Source: Planctomycetaceae bacterium
GTDB taxonomy: Bacteria > Planctomycetota > Planctomycetia > Pirellulales > Pirellulaceae
Direction of reading: 5' to 3'
DNA length: 35,118 nucleotides
Assembly (NCBI GenBank): GCA_016795075.1
Contig: JAEUIP010000014.1
Location: forward strand, 1 to 35,118
The position numbers and the translations under genes are program-made. The notes below the pieces were generated by a model, which saw nothing but the letters and a program-made list of their open reading frames with translations, did no database searches and was not told where the DNA came from. This document shows, one piece after another, positions 27,301 through 34,436 of this stretch (positions within the stretch are counted from its first letter, which is position 1; every line of letters starts with the position of its first letter).

Positions 27301-28107
27301 ATGGAGTTGATGTCGACGGCGACCGAGCGGATTTCAACCGAGCCAACGTCACTTGCGGGGGCGATGCCCACGATTCTCGAGTTCCCACGTGGCCCACAAG
27401 CCGGAACGTTTTTACACAGCATCTTGGAGTGGGCAACGGAGCGGGGATTTAATCGCGTCGCCGAAGATCGAGGCCTGCGGCAAACGTTTTTGCAGCGGCT
27501 CACGCGGCAAGCGAATTGGAGCTCGTGGTGCGAACCGCTCAACGATTGGCTCGAGCGGTTGTTGCACATCGAGTTGCCGCTGGGTTCATGCCGTTTGCAA
27601 CTGAGCAATTTGACGGCGGAGCGAACGCAGGCGGAGTTGGAGTTTTGGTACGAGACAAATGCGGTACCGACGGGAGTGTTGGATCGTTTGGTGACGGCCG
27701 GAACGGTTCAAGGGCGAGCTCGTCCGGCTTTGGAAGCGGATCAATTGAATGGGCTGTTGAAGGGATTCATGGACTTGGTGTTCGAATACCAGGGGCGATA
27801 CTACATCGCGGATTGGAAGTCAAACAATTTGGGAGTCAAGGCAGAGGACTACCACCAAGAGGCCTTGCAACGAGCGATCTGTGACAAGCGATACGACATG
27901 CAGTACAGTTTGTACTTGGTCGCCTTGCATCGCCATTTGCGGCAGCGATTGAGGGATTACGATTACGACCAGCACATTGGAGGCGTGGCCTACATTTTTC
28001 TGCGTGGCCTGGAGAACCCCACCACCCGCGGCGTCCACTTCGAACGCCCCTCCTTCGAGTTGATCCACAAACTAGACCAACTCTTCACTGGTTCCCACGC
28101 GAAATAA
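24364..28107 (+). CDS. recB: Exodeoxyribonuclease V subunit RecB (helicase-nuclease)
   Basis: The 1247-residue protein is a 3'-5' UvrD-type helicase fused to a RecB nuclease. Helicase motifs are ASAGTGKT (19-26), DEFQDTD (from 410), GDPKQAIYAFRGAD (from 442), TIHKSKGLEYPLVLLP (about 778) and LYVALTRAQHALWLG (about 850). The nuclease domain keeps the metal and catalytic residues: His1018 in GTFLHSILEW, Asp1137 in GFMDLVFEY, and Asp1150 and Lys1152 in ADWKSN. The 13-residue step between the two Asp residues and the Lys two further on match E. coli Asp1067, Asp1080 and Lys1082. The enzyme should therefore be active as both helicase and nuclease. It follows recC by 33 bases. No recD frame follows. 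The next kilobase is gene-free, so RecD, if present, is encoded elsewhere. Confidence 0.95.
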   Translation: MPTLDFRTFPLHGSRLIEASAGTGKTYTIALLYVRYVLGHGQAAAFHRSLQPNEILVVTFTDAASQELRDRIRQRLSEAARWFRDPTQSDAQDPLARILADYTDQTREVAAERLERAAEMMDEAAVSTIHSWCYRMLREHAFDSQLLFNQQLNANPGEIFSECVEDYWRRHFYPYHDQPELAAAVLECWKSPQELQAQVKYLLGKPYRQPVFVGQPIAKPTNLDELLAQAIAMQAQFDQWKADAVAAEDAAKELVAANWTRVAQLLRDAELNAGTYHRGGTRDQLLEMVQKWSDGVPVNDAEQKKIKQLGTGHFRLKKGGVEPRHTAFDAIGAWADVFEGQPAVLQPPLRVSLLLHAADWVSQELQRRLLARGELSYDDMLVRLHAALRGANGERLAQAIRQKFPVAMIDEFQDTDPIQYEIFDRIYRVRDNDSQLSMVMIGDPKQAIYAFRGADIYTYLQAKLACDSRCETLGTNHRSTLGMVQAVNHLFQHAEQHESGAFRFREKLSDPIPFAPVEARGRSEVLVIEGKPVTPLQFWYLPGMNEHGVTGPRDYRQQMADSTASEIVRWLTLAAEARAGFRSEQSFRRLQPRDIAILVRTGHEASQIRQALQRRGVSSVYLSDKDSVFETQEARDIQRWLLAVAYPGDERLIKAALATGSLRMQLDDLQKLFDDEQSWDETINRFRNYHQLWQTQGVLPMLRALLWDFDAPKKLLAESHGERALTNLLHLSEWLQQTSSSVDGELALIRRLAQQMENPTDEQILRLESDADLIKVITIHKSKGLEYPLVLLPFVCSYRDSNRASVVDFHRRRPDDSGYDLLTELAGKSKLALDSYRQADHERLSEDMRLLYVALTRAQHALWLGFTPVGATLKSEDHSLKKCGLGYLLFGDTPVPTDSVEQRLLAAVTSCSAIDVMAVPENRLQRLSVSEPRALGPARRVTRRPAARWWIASYSALRMREKAAPERAREEIAAEEVWDMELMSTATERISTEPTSLAGAMPTILEFPRGPQAGTFLHSILEWATERGFNRVAEDRGLRQTFLQRLTRQANWSSWCEPLNDWLERLLHIELPLGSCRLQLSNLTAERTQAELEFWYETNAVPTGVLDRLVTAGTVQGRARPALEADQLNGLLKGFMDLVFEYQGRYYIADWKSNNLGVKAEDYHQEALQRAICDKRYDMQYSLYLVALHRHLRQRLRDYDYDQHIGGVAYIFLRGLENPTTRGVHFERPSFELIHKLDQLFTGSHAK

Positions 28108-28302
28108 CGCCCTAACCTCTGCCCGAGCATCAACCGGTTGAGATAACATCCCAATTTACGATTTGTGGGGTCGGGAGAGTTGAGTGTCCGGACACACGCC
28201 AAACCTCCGGCGCCCATCGTCGAACGAGCCCCCTCCAATATCGACAACCCAACACGGGATTTCGACCCAACGATCGTCGAGCGGTTTCCCGAATCGATCA
28301 AC

Positions 28303-28492
28303 AAACCCGCACGGGATTTCGGCCCAACGGGCCAGTCCTAAGTCAGCCTAGGGCAGAGTTCGCGGGAACAAACCTCCATGAATACCCACACACCACGAAC
28401 CAAAACCAAACCCCACCAACCCCAAACATCCCCAACCGCGAACGCCGCCCTAGGAACCTTCACCCCAAAACCAAATCGCCCCAAAGGGGCAG
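28303..28492 (+). repeat. Multi-hairpin repeat, left copy
   Basis: Three conserved parts are seen. First, GGCCCAACGGGCC forms a small hairpin. Second, a 19-bp arm (28347-28365) pairs with 28436-28454 at 17 of 19 positions around a 70-base loop. Third, GCCCCAAAGGGGC (28478-28490) forms another hairpin. All three recur in inverted orientation at 28663-28855. The loop sequences differ while the stems are kept, so the structure seems to be what is conserved. Confidence 0.8.
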
Positions 28493-28662
28493 CCCTAACC
28501 TAATCAACACGCCGACGAACAACCTTCAGTCACGCCCGGGACCATGGATTCCACCAACAAACATCAAACACCACCCATCTGACCGCCGCAGATCTGACCG
28601 TTCCCTCGCCCTCAAAATCCGTGCGGCACGAAATCCAATTTCCATTTACTCAACATTTAGCG

Positions 28663-28855
28663 CTGCCCCGTTTGGGGCGAATTTGTTTGGTTTGCGACCT
28701 TTCCCAGGGCGACGTTCGCGGCTGGCGATCGTTTGGCTCTTTGGTGAAATCAAACATGCCGCGCGGGCAAACCACTTCGGTGGATCGTGTGCGCCGCGAA
28801 CTCTGCCCTGGGCTGACTTAGGACTGGCCCGTTGGGCCGAAAACCGTGTGGGTTT
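28663..28855 (-). repeat. Multi-hairpin repeat, right copy (inverted)
   Basis: This is the reverse-complement partner of 28303-28492. The first block (28794-28855) matches it at nearly every base over about 62 bp. The stem partner is 28703-28721 and the last hairpin is at 28665-28679. In the stem, a T-A pair of the left copy (28349 with 28452) is a C-G pair here (28810 with 28705 on the plus strand), a compensating change. Confidence 0.8.
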
Positions 28856-29024
28856 AATGTTCTCCAATGGAACACATACGACGATGCGTGAACCGACGCG
28901 TCGGCAATGACGATTAGCCTTCCCACGACAAAAATCGTCTGTCCCCAGTTATATCTGGATCATCTGAAGTTTGGCACGGTCAACCACAGAGAGCACCGAC
29001 ACCTCTTTCTCCCTTCTTCTTTCT

Positions 29025-29050
29025 TCCGTGCCAATCCGTGTCTTTCCGTG
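29025..29050. repeat. Three TCCGTG units at exact 10-bp spacing
   Basis: TCCGTG occurs at 29025-29030, 29035-29040 and 29045-29050, so CACGGA on the minus strand. A related ACCACAGAGAGCACCGAC lies at 28983-29000. From memory, similar phrases recur between genes in planctomycetes and verrucomicrobia. No function is known to me. Confidence 0.6.
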
Positions 29051-29192
29051 GCTCGAATGTGCCGACACAATGCATGACTGACACCTAATCACCCGTTCTG
29101 ATCACTCATATCGGCTGCTTTGTGACACCCGTCGATAGGGGAAAAGGCGACTTTAGCACCTTATCTCCACATGCGACGGGCTGTGATTTCAT

Positions 29193-29582
29193 TTAGCTGA
29201 CTAACTGCCAAAGCGGTGGGCCGAAGATGATGAGGCCGATTAGGATTGCGACTCCGGCGGCGGCCAACACCGCGGCGCTGGCGATCTTCAACGCTCGGTC
29301 AATATGCAAATCGTGGTTAACCGTGATCGATCGAGCCAAGTTCTCCAATGCCGAATTCACCAACTCCAATGTGAACACCAGTCCACTGACGATCAACACC
29401 GCTGCCCATTCCCAAGCAGCGATGTGCAACACAACACCCAACACGAGCACGGCCAGAAACGCCAAGCCGTGAACCAAAAAACTACTTTGTCCCGCAACAC
29501 CGAGATAAACGCCCACAAACGCGTCTCGAAACTTATTGAGCCACGTTCGCGGCGGCGGTTGAAATGGTGTTGGGGCCGACAT
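29193..29582 (-). CDS. dgkA: DgkA-like diacylglycerol/undecaprenol kinase
   Basis: This 129-residue membrane protein has the DgkA layout: an amphipathic start with FRDAFVGVYLG, then three hydrophobic helices and the signature ELVNSALENLA. DgkA enzymes phosphorylate diacylglycerol or undecaprenol in the inner membrane and recycle lipids left by envelope synthesis. The two Glu residues of the signature (Glu69 and Glu76 in E. coli) are kept. The usual KD in the AKDxxSAAVL motif (Lys94, Asp95 in E. coli) reads LK here, and the acidic residue of the first motif is Gln (GQSSFLVH). Activity is therefore uncertain. It is the last gene of the minus-strand envelope cluster, 87 bp after the LptD-like gene. 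The ATG at 29582 fits the family length, although no strong ribosome site is seen. Confidence 0.85.
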   Translation of the reverse strand: MSAPTPFQPPPRTWLNKFRDAFVGVYLGVAGQSSFLVHGLAFLAVLVLGVVLHIAAWEWAAVLIVSGLVFTLELVNSALENLARSITVNHDLHIDRALKIASAAVLAAAGVAILIGLIIFGPPLWQLVS

Positions 29583-29669
29583 ATAAATTTCTCTGAAATT
29601 CGACGAGCATCTGCGAGCGGACGACGTGGTTCGTTTGCCGTCTTGAGTTCGGCAGGCTGGCCGCCCTCT

Positions 29670-32606
29670 TTACTCGACGCCCAGGACTCCGGGCGGTGGA
29701 ATGGTCGCCCCACCCAACCGACTCAAGCGACCGCCTTTGATGCCGCGTGGTTCCACACTGAACACAAAACCAATATTGTCGCGGCTGTAGTCGATGTTTG
29801 TTCCCGCGTACCACAGGAAGCTTTCGCCGATATAGGTCGCGCCCAAGGTTTGTCCGATTTGGCCGGTACTGCCGAAGTCCCACGAATTGCTGGCTCGGAA
29901 CACCCATTTGTGACTTAGGCGGTAGTTCACGCGCAAGTTGAGCGTCTTGCTGTTGATCGGGCCGTCGATCGCGCGAAAGCCCAGGTACACATCACTTTGT
30001 TCGGGTCGGTTGGCGGCCAAACCAAAACTGGCGGTATTCAAGCCGTCCTGAAACGTGTCGAAGTATCCATCCGACAACACGGCCAATCGATCCCCAACAT
30101 GCCACCGGAAATCGTAGTCGAACATCCCCACTTCTTCACCAAAGTTATCGCGATCACTTTTGGGAAAGTAGTGGCCGTTGATGTTCAGAGTCACCCAATC
30201 GATGATCTTCTGGTCGCCCGGGGTCCCGCGTTTCGTTTGCCAACGTTGATGGATGCCCACCCGAAGCAACATGAGGTCGTCGGCAATTTCTTTGCTAGGG
30301 GCCGACACATAACGTTGCAACCCCGACCGCAAAGCGTAGAATCGCTCGTCGAATTGCAATGCGACATTGTCGCCCACGTTGAGTCCATAAGTATCGAACA
30401 AAAATCGGCGCCGAAAATGTTCTTGGGAATCATCGTCCAAGGCATCGTACAAAGGAAATCGGTCCAGGTCCTGATTGGCATCGGCGTAAAGGAAGTCGGA
30501 TTCCAAATTGACTTTGTGGGCCAAGCCGTTCAGATTGAAAAGTTCGCTTTGGATCGTCGGGTCGGCGGTCCAAAATGGGAGGCTGGTGCGAATACCGGCT
30601 TGGCCATAGAGCCGCGTCACTTCGGTGGCAGTGAGGTCTTGCCCCCAATAGGTCGCATCACCCAGCAAGTACGGAACGGCCTTCACGGGGCCCAACTGAA
30701 CGGGGAACTCAAGTTCTTGCCGACTGCCAGCCCGCAGTCCTTCGCGTTCCGCCTCCCAAGCCAACGGATCGTACTTGGCCAAGTCCACTGCATTGGCCGG
30801 CGCGTCGCCCACCTTTAGATCGGCGTAGCCAACATGCGAATGCGAGTGCCAAGTGACTCGCGAACCAAACACGGGCTGACCAATCGCGCTAAAGTCGGCC
30901 CGCGGCAACCATTGCGTCTGAGTGAAAAAGTCGTTGAGGTTGCCATCGGCACCCACTTCCAATAACCGATTCTCACGCAAGCGTTGATATCGTACGCTGG
31001 TGGCTTGATCCTTGTCCTCGTCCCATTCGCGTTCGTAAAATTGTTCCAAGAAGTTGCGATCGGAGATGTAACCAAACTCGCCCAACAAGCGATCGCCGTT
31101 AACAAAGCGATGGTCGTGTCGCAAAACCGAGCGGCCTCGATTCACTTCTTCCAACGGCGTCGTTCTTCGGTCCAAGCCCAAGTTGTCCAAGCCTTGGTCT
31201 TGGAGCAAGAACCAAGAATCGTAGTAGCCTTTGGTGAAGCCCGGGAACACAAATCCGTTTTGGCGTTCGTAGGTCACTCGCGAACCAAACGCGGGACCTC
31301 GTTCCGAGAGATAGTCGGCGGCTCCGGTCCAACGAGTTCCTTCCACGGGAGTAAGACGCAGGACTTGATTCATGTTCCATCGCGAGCGGACTTGGAACCC
31401 GTACACGCTATCGTTGCCGATCGAGAAATTCTCCAAGTAGTACTGGGGATTGTCCAAGTCGCCGCGAAAGACGGGCCAGTAGAGCACCTTGCGTCCAAAG
31501 ACGTTGATGAAATTGTCGTAACTATCCAGCGTGATGCGGTCTCTGGTCGTGGGCTGGCCGGTGACGGGGTCCAGCGGCACGGCACCGGTGACGGGATCGG
31601 TCGCGTAAGTTTGCAGACGGGTGAGATCGATTTCGCTGGAGCTGAACCAGTAGTTGGGGACACCCATGCGACTGGTGGTAGCGGCGGCCCCATACGCCCG
31701 AAACTGTTGCGGGTTGACTTGTTGCAAGACGTCGGCGCGGAGGCGAATCAAGCCTTCGTATTCTGGGACGGGCGACAAGATCTCGGCGTCCAAGATGGTC
31801 CCACGTTGTTGATTGACGTCGTAGAACATCCGGTTCGCGTAGACGACTCGTTGTCCGAGCCCAAAGATGACGTTGCCCTCAAGATAGAGTTCCCAACGTG
31901 GCGATTCGTTCGAGCCCCCCAAGAACGACAAGCGGTTCGTCCAAGCCACCAAGTTATCGGCTTGCACAACCAACTGTTGACCTTGTCCCAAGCTGTTGAG
32001 CGAGCCACCGCTGGGCTGCATCAACTTCGGGCTATCGATCACGACGCGAACACCACCGGTGGCCAACACAACTTCTTCGCCGGGAACTCGGCCCGGCAAG
32101 TTTCGCACGTTCAAATCGACTCCGGTGTTGCGCGGAAAGATCTGGACTTGGACCGGATCGCCGGGCGACGTCATCGCACTAGAGGGAGACGCGGCGTTCG
32201 GTGCCACCGCTCCTGGGGCAGCACCTGTGCCTTGATTGACAGCTGGCATGTAGCCAAATACAGCTTGCGGGCCTTCATTCGCTTGCGACCCGAGATAAGC
32301 CGGCGAGCCTGGACCTTGGAACGACGGACCTGACTGTCCCCACTCGATTGCGGGCGTCGGATTGGAACCGTCCAACATCGGATTCGACAGGATCGGATTT
32401 TGGAGCGCCCCGGGAACCGAGTCGCCGGGCCGATAGCGACCATCATCGATGACTTGCTGGGCTGCGTTGAGGTCATGAATCCCCAACGCGGCTGCCCAAC
32501 TCCAAGCCAATAATCCCCAAACCAGACGGCTGGCAAAACAGACCGATCGCGGACCCTGACTAGCGGGTTTGCTCCGTTCGAATCGGACTATACAGGAGCC
32601 AAACAA
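29670..32606 (-). CDS. lptD: LptD/OstA-like outer membrane LPS assembly protein
   Basis: The protein has 978 residues. The only usable start is a TTG at 32606 (a CTG lies just before it, then a stop), with GGTGG upstream. A basic N-terminus and a hydrophobic stretch (about 27-49) form a signal peptide. A Pro/Asn/Gly-rich segment (about 50-145) follows. An OstA-like beta-jellyroll comes next (about 150-330, with VVLATGGVRVVID, LVVQADNLVAW, LYLEGNVIFG and VVYANRMFYDV). The long C-terminal part (about 350-978) has alternating aromatic strands typical of a beta barrel and the LptD-like NVFGRKVLYWPVFRGDL. LptD inserts lipopolysaccharide into the outer leaflet. The LptF/G gene lies 101 bp upstream on the same strand, which strongly supports this role. 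The protein is longer than E. coli LptD (about 780) and diverged. The LptD call rests on domain order and context. Confidence 0.82.
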   Translation of the reverse strand: MFGSCIVRFERSKPASQGPRSVCFASRLVWGLLAWSWAAALGIHDLNAAQQVIDDGRYRPGDSVPGALQNPILSNPMLDGSNPTPAIEWGQSGPSFQGPGSPAYLGSQANEGPQAVFGYMPAVNQGTGAAPGAVAPNAASPSSAMTSPGDPVQVQIFPRNTGVDLNVRNLPGRVPGEEVVLATGGVRVVIDSPKLMQPSGGSLNSLGQGQQLVVQADNLVAWTNRLSFLGGSNESPRWELYLEGNVIFGLGQRVVYANRMFYDVNQQRGTILDAEILSPVPEYEGLIRLRADVLQQVNPQQFRAYGAAATTSRMGVPNYWFSSSEIDLTRLQTYATDPVTGAVPLDPVTGQPTTRDRITLDSYDNFINVFGRKVLYWPVFRGDLDNPQYYLENFSIGNDSVYGFQVRSRWNMNQVLRLTPVEGTRWTGAADYLSERGPAFGSRVTYERQNGFVFPGFTKGYYDSWFLLQDQGLDNLGLDRRTTPLEEVNRGRSVLRHDHRFVNGDRLLGEFGYISDRNFLEQFYEREWDEDKDQATSVRYQRLRENRLLEVGADGNLNDFFTQTQWLPRADFSAIGQPVFGSRVTWHSHSHVGYADLKVGDAPANAVDLAKYDPLAWEAEREGLRAGSRQELEFPVQLGPVKAVPYLLGDATYWGQDLTATEVTRLYGQAGIRTSLPFWTADPTIQSELFNLNGLAHKVNLESDFLYADANQDLDRFPLYDALDDDSQEHFRRRFLFDTYGLNVGDNVALQFDERFYALRSGLQRYVSAPSKEIADDLMLLRVGIHQRWQTKRGTPGDQKIIDWVTLNINGHYFPKSDRDNFGEEVGMFDYDFRWHVGDRLAVLSDGYFDTFQDGLNTASFGLAANRPEQSDVYLGFRAIDGPINSKTLNLRVNYRLSHKWVFRASNSWDFGSTGQIGQTLGATYIGESFLWYAGTNIDYSRDNIGFVFSVEPRGIKGGRLSRLGGATIPPPGVLGVE

Positions 32607-32707
32607 CAGTGATCCACCTGACCATCATGGTACCAATCAAGGCGCAACAATCCTTTATTGCGTTGGCGGAGTATAGAAACGGGTCAAAACAGCCGCAATA
32701 TGAAGTT

Positions 32708-33865
32708 TCAGTAGTTGAACTTTTGATAGGCCCAAGTCGCCAGCGGAACCGAAATCAACACTGGCAACCAAGCTGCGAGGGCTGCGGGCTTGAGGATTTG
32801 CTGCCCGCCCAAAAATTGACAGGCGAGGACCAACAACTGCATTCCCAACATCAAAACCGCACAGTAACCCGCCGCCACGACCAACTTCTGCCCATCAGGT
32901 CGCATGACCAGGGGCAGACCAATCAGCAACAACAAAAAGTCGAGAACCGGGCGCAGCAGTCGCCAATGGAGCTCCACCCGTTGCACGCTGGGTAGTCGCA
33001 CGCTGCCACTGCGATTGGCCTCGATTAGTTCCGTCAACGGAGCGGTGCGGAACCAGCTAGCACCATAAGCCAAATGCCAAATCGTCAGCGGCGTCGGCAC
33101 AAAACATTGGTCCGCTTCCAGCCAACTTTGATCACTGGGCATGAGCATCCGTGTCTGTCCCTCTTGCGACACACTGGTCAATCGCGCGGGAACAACGGGC
33201 GCTTCGACCTCTTGAAGCAAGAACCCAGCGGGATGTTGGCTATCGGCGGGCATCCAAACCGCCGATTTCGCTTTGATCTGCAAAGCCGGCGGAGTTTGAG
33301 GCCCCCAGTACTCGGCCCAGTCTTGCGGAAGTTGCAAATCCACGCCCCGTACCACCTTGTCGCCCAACAAGATTTCTTGGCCCCGAAACATGATTAGCGA
33401 ATCGTAGTCGATCTGCGACACCACCAATTGCGGTTTGTTGCGCAGAATTTCCTGCGGCGTGGTCGCCAACGTCGCGCGGAACTTGGGCAAGACCAATTCG
33501 CGCGCTCCCCAAGTCAGACCGCATAACAGGGCGGTCAGCACGAGAATCGGCTGAGCCACTCGGCGAATACTGACCCCGGCCGCTTGGACCGCCGCGAGTT
33601 CTTGCGTCGTTTGCAATCGAGTCAACGTGCAGATCGCTGCTAGCAAATACAACAGACCACTGACCTCGCAGAACAGTCCGATCAACCGGGGCGTGTAATA
33701 CGCCAGCAGAACCTGCCACAGCGAACTTTCGCGTTTTCCGATCTGCACAAAGTCGTCGAGGTTATTAAAGACATCAATGATCAAATACAGCCCCGCCAAG
33801 CTGGTGTAGCAAACCAGCATGATCTTCAGAAACAGTCCAAGGACATAACGATCGAATAAGTTCAT
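32708..33865 (-). CDS. LptF/LptG-family permease of the LPS export ABC transporter
   Basis: The 385-residue protein shows the YjgP/YjgQ layout: three N-terminal membrane helices (about 14-33, 61-81 and 105-126), a periplasmic jellyroll of about 170 residues, and three C-terminal helices (about 305-322, 328-353 and 360-380). The start MNLFDRYVLGLFLKIML is typical, as are TRLQTTQELAAVQAAGVSIRR (the coupling region that contacts the LptB ATPase) and the Pro-rich end of the fourth helix (LIGLPLVMRPDG). It extracts lipid from the inner membrane for the Lpt bridge. I cannot tell LptF from LptG by sequence alone. The partner permease and LptB are not in the window. It is the first gene of the envelope cluster, with LptD-like and DgkA-like genes downstream. 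No clear ribosome site precedes its ATG. Confidence 0.9.
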   Translation of the reverse strand: MNLFDRYVLGLFLKIMLVCYTSLAGLYLIIDVFNNLDDFVQIGKRESSLWQVLLAYYTPRLIGLFCEVSGLLYLLAAICTLTRLQTTQELAAVQAAGVSIRRVAQPILVLTALLCGLTWGARELVLPKFRATLATTPQEILRNKPQLVVSQIDYDSLIMFRGQEILLGDKVVRGVDLQLPQDWAEYWGPQTPPALQIKAKSAVWMPADSQHPAGFLLQEVEAPVVPARLTSVSQEGQTRMLMPSDQSWLEADQCFVPTPLTIWHLAYGASWFRTAPLTELIEANRSGSVRLPSVQRVELHWRLLRPVLDFLLLLIGLPLVMRPDGQKLVVAAGYCAVLMLGMQLLVLACQFLGGQQILKPAALAAWLPVLISVPLATWAYQKFNY

Positions 33866-33938
33866 TGTGGGAAGGGAACAATCAAAACGGAGTCAAACGC
33901 CCAAGAGATCCATTTTTTACCAGGCCGCGACCAAACAG

Positions 33939-34083
33939 CTAGTGCTTTGTCACAGCTAAAAATGGGGGTCTGGTAAAGGTGTCAGGAGTCAATTGTGCGA
34001 AGCACCCGCAGGGCCGTTCCGGCAATTGACTCCTGACACCTTTACCAGACCCGCCCTAAAATTAAGTTGTGACAAAGCACTAG
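33939..34083. mobile_element. Small palindromic element with 16-bp terminal inverted repeats (MITE-like)
   Basis: CTAGTGCTTTGTCACA (33939-33954) is repeated exactly inverted at 34068-34083. The next 15 or so bases also pair loosely. The ends read TA-GTGC and GCAC-TA, as if a TA target had been duplicated. The 145-bp element has no coding capacity and encloses a second, perfect palindrome. Mobility by a transposase elsewhere in the genome is inferred. Confidence 0.65.
33966..34052. repeat. Perfect 30-bp inverted repeat, REPIN-like
   Basis: The arms at 33966-33995 and 34023-34052 are exact reverse complements, with a 27-base GC-rich loop. They contain GGTGTCAGGAGTC, which resembles palindromes I associate with Y1 (RAYT) transposases in planctomycetes. 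That association is from memory and no such transposase gene is in the window. A transcript through it would form a very stable hairpin. Confidence 0.75.
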
Positions 34084-34436
34084 CGATCATCGAAACGCAC
34101 GAAGACCCTGCCGTTGAGTGAATTTAGCGAATCTCGGCGAGCAGACAAGATCAATCCAATTTTGAGCACGAAGTCGTTCAACCGTTGCGTTTGCCTTGGA
34201 GTGCGCTTGCGTGCTGGACGACAAAAAATCTTACGCAGTCCCACCATTTTCCCTGACCCTCTTTAATCTCCTACTTGGTAGACTAGAGTGTTATTGGCGT
34301 ATTCGAACCTCAAACCGCTTGGCGCGACGACTATTGCGAGCTTCTTGGCCAGCGAAATTGGAAGTTGGTGGTAGGCTTGGCGTGGACGCAGGATCAGACC
34401 ACCTGCCGCGACGATGTTTGTTTGAGGCCATGATTC

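Larger units (their letters stand above)
28108..29192. other. Gene-free 1.1-kb stretch rich in repeats
   Basis: No frame here looks protein-coding. The short ones overlap hairpin arms. It contains two inverted copies of a structured repeat (28303-28492 and 28663-28855), a shorter partial unit at 28246-28272 that resembles the start of the left copy, an A/C-rich stretch, and a 10-bp-period repeat at 29025-29050. The part 29070-29130 has CTGACACCT and GCTTTGTGACAC, faintly like the palindromic element at 33939-34083, but this is too weak to call. Confidence 0.6.
33866..34436. other. Gene-free 571-bp divergent gap
   Basis: It separates the envelope cluster from glgX. It holds the nested palindrome at 33939-34083, and just left of it TTTTTACCAGGCC (33914-33926), which resembles the end of the inner palindrome and may be a remnant. 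The remaining 34084-34436 contains no convincing gene. A frame at 34196-34576 overlaps glgX and has no protein character. Promoters for both sides must lie here, but no clear box pair was found. Confidence 0.5.

Noticed and set aside
28303-28855. CRISPR array or intact insertion sequence
   Set aside because: The repeats are two inverted copies with hairpins, not regularly spaced direct repeats, and no transposase gene lies between them.
28621-28910. Small frames on both strands over the right hairpin repeat
   Set aside because: They follow the palindromic arms and differ from the left copy in frame and sequence, while the stems are conserved as structure. They are not genes.
30984-32333. 449-residue plus-strand frame opposite the LptD-like gene
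   Set aside because: The minus-strand protein has a signal peptide, an OstA domain and a barrel pattern. The opposite frame is explained by codon bias in high-GC DNA.
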